Positions 63,231 to 64,000 of a stretch of 64,000 bases of DNA are shown here, piece after piece. Position numbers and translations under genes: made by a program. This DNA comes from Stichopus chloronotus (taxonomy: Eukaryota > Echinodermata > Holothuroidea > Aspidochirotida > Stichopodidae): the NCBI GenBank assembly GCA_021234535.1, contig CM037840.1:21445059-21509058 (forward strand), given 5' to 3'. Under the pieces are notes generated by a model. The model ran no database searches, had not been told where the DNA came from, and saw only the letters and a list, made by a program, of their open reading frames with translations. Position 1 is the first letter of the stretch, and each line of letters starts with the position of its first letter.

Positions 63231-64000
63231 GTATGTTTTTAAGTCAATTTAAAATGACGTTTGTTGTAAACATTTATTGCATTTAAAGTTAGTAAACATA
63301 ACTTCTTATTTTTTTACTCATAAGTTGTAGAATTTGTGAGGTAGGTTTTGGGAATTCTTTTCTCTCCGAACTGTCCTTCATTTCAAATTATTCAAATCAT
63401 TTTTTAATACATGTAAGAGGAACACAATTAGAATCGGACTAAAATAAAAACATGCGATTGAAAGGGTCAGTCACGAAAACAATATACACTTGTAGGTAAT
63501 ATTGCTGGGTCATTAAAAAAAAAAAGTACTCCACAACATTTAGAGGACAGACGCACGGTAGCCTGGGTTACATCCGATAATGTATAAATGAAACCTTAAC
63601 ATAGTAAAACATTAACTAATAACACAAAACAAGTCAATAAGTAGTAAACTACTACTACTTTTGTTTTTAATAAGATGTTTATAAGGTCAAAGGTCATTTA
63701 GGGTCAACAGAAGTTAACCTGTCAAATACACGGTGGACGCAATATTTAATAAGGAACTCTTGAACAAATATGGTTGTAGCGTCGATGTTCCACATTGCGC
63801 TCAAAACCATCAACAACCGTTCTTTGTTATACAGTATTGAGGCCAAACATCATTCGGGACAAAAAGAGTGACAAAAGGTTAACTGACTTTATTTCAATCT
63901 CTTTTGATAGTACAATAAGACTATGTTTTATTCAACCATTATTGTATAAAGCAAAGGAGGTTGTCGGGGCAACAACAACGCGCCAGAGCTCGTTTACGTT
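63231..64000. other. Intron to window end, with GGTCAAAGGTCA-type repeat
   Basis: A unit of the repeat family seen at 33960-36380 starts near 63680 and contains a perfect AGGTCAAAGGTCA at 63684-63696. No exon was found. Confidence 0.5.

Overview
The window is animal nuclear DNA: AT-rich, with long introns, many (TA)n tracts, GT-AG splice sites and dense transposon debris. Nothing looks bacterial, and I see no rRNA, tRNA or CRISPR array. The only host gene I can follow is a large plus-strand secreted or matrix protein of the SVEP1/polydom type, built from sushi (CCP), HYR, GCC2/GCC3 and EGF modules. A marine invertebrate deuterostome, perhaps an echinoderm, is plausible. This rests on module content and repeat style only, so it is a low-confidence inference.

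Layout. 1-5229 holds no supported exon; it contains (TA)n, a CACTG-ended non-autonomous element (3508-3775) and one copy of a duplicated block (3777-4990). 5230-11327 is a tandem array of 13 near-identical CCP exons, mostly on a ~462 bp unit, with decayed relics inside it and beyond it (6133-6223, 13060-13250, 14573-14742). 19686-38471 carries a more diverged series: CCP with an internal stop, CCP, HYR, CCP, CCP, CCP, HYR, CCP, CCP, HYR, HYR. After 56222 the gene resumes with CCP, a ~189-residue domain with a Lys/Asn-rich insert, three GCC2/GCC3 modules and two EGF modules, and runs off the right end. The order from 32398 onward (CCP-CCP-HYR-HYR-CCP-unassigned domain-GCC2/GCC3-EGF) matches the N-terminal half of SVEP1. 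The von Willebrand A domain expected upstream is not visible. Every module begins and ends in intron phase 1, so modules can be duplicated or skipped without a frameshift.

The main find is 38472-56221, a 17.75 kb DNA transposon inserted in the last HYR exon, 6 bases before its splice donor. It has CACTC termini, 2-bp target duplications (TA), GTTGGG/CCCAAC subterminal motifs, and two minus-strand genes. One is an intact 846-codon CMC (CACTA/EnSpm)-like transposase. The other is a ten-exon SAM-domain accessory gene whose exons I could join in frame for 545 residues. The transposase ORF lies inside an intron of the accessory gene, in the same orientation. Three smaller elements, one a hAT-like element with a perfect 8-bp target duplication, have landed in accessory-gene introns while all reading frames stay open.

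Coordinates of exons come from reading frame, module boundaries and GT-AG sites by eye; no transcript evidence was available.
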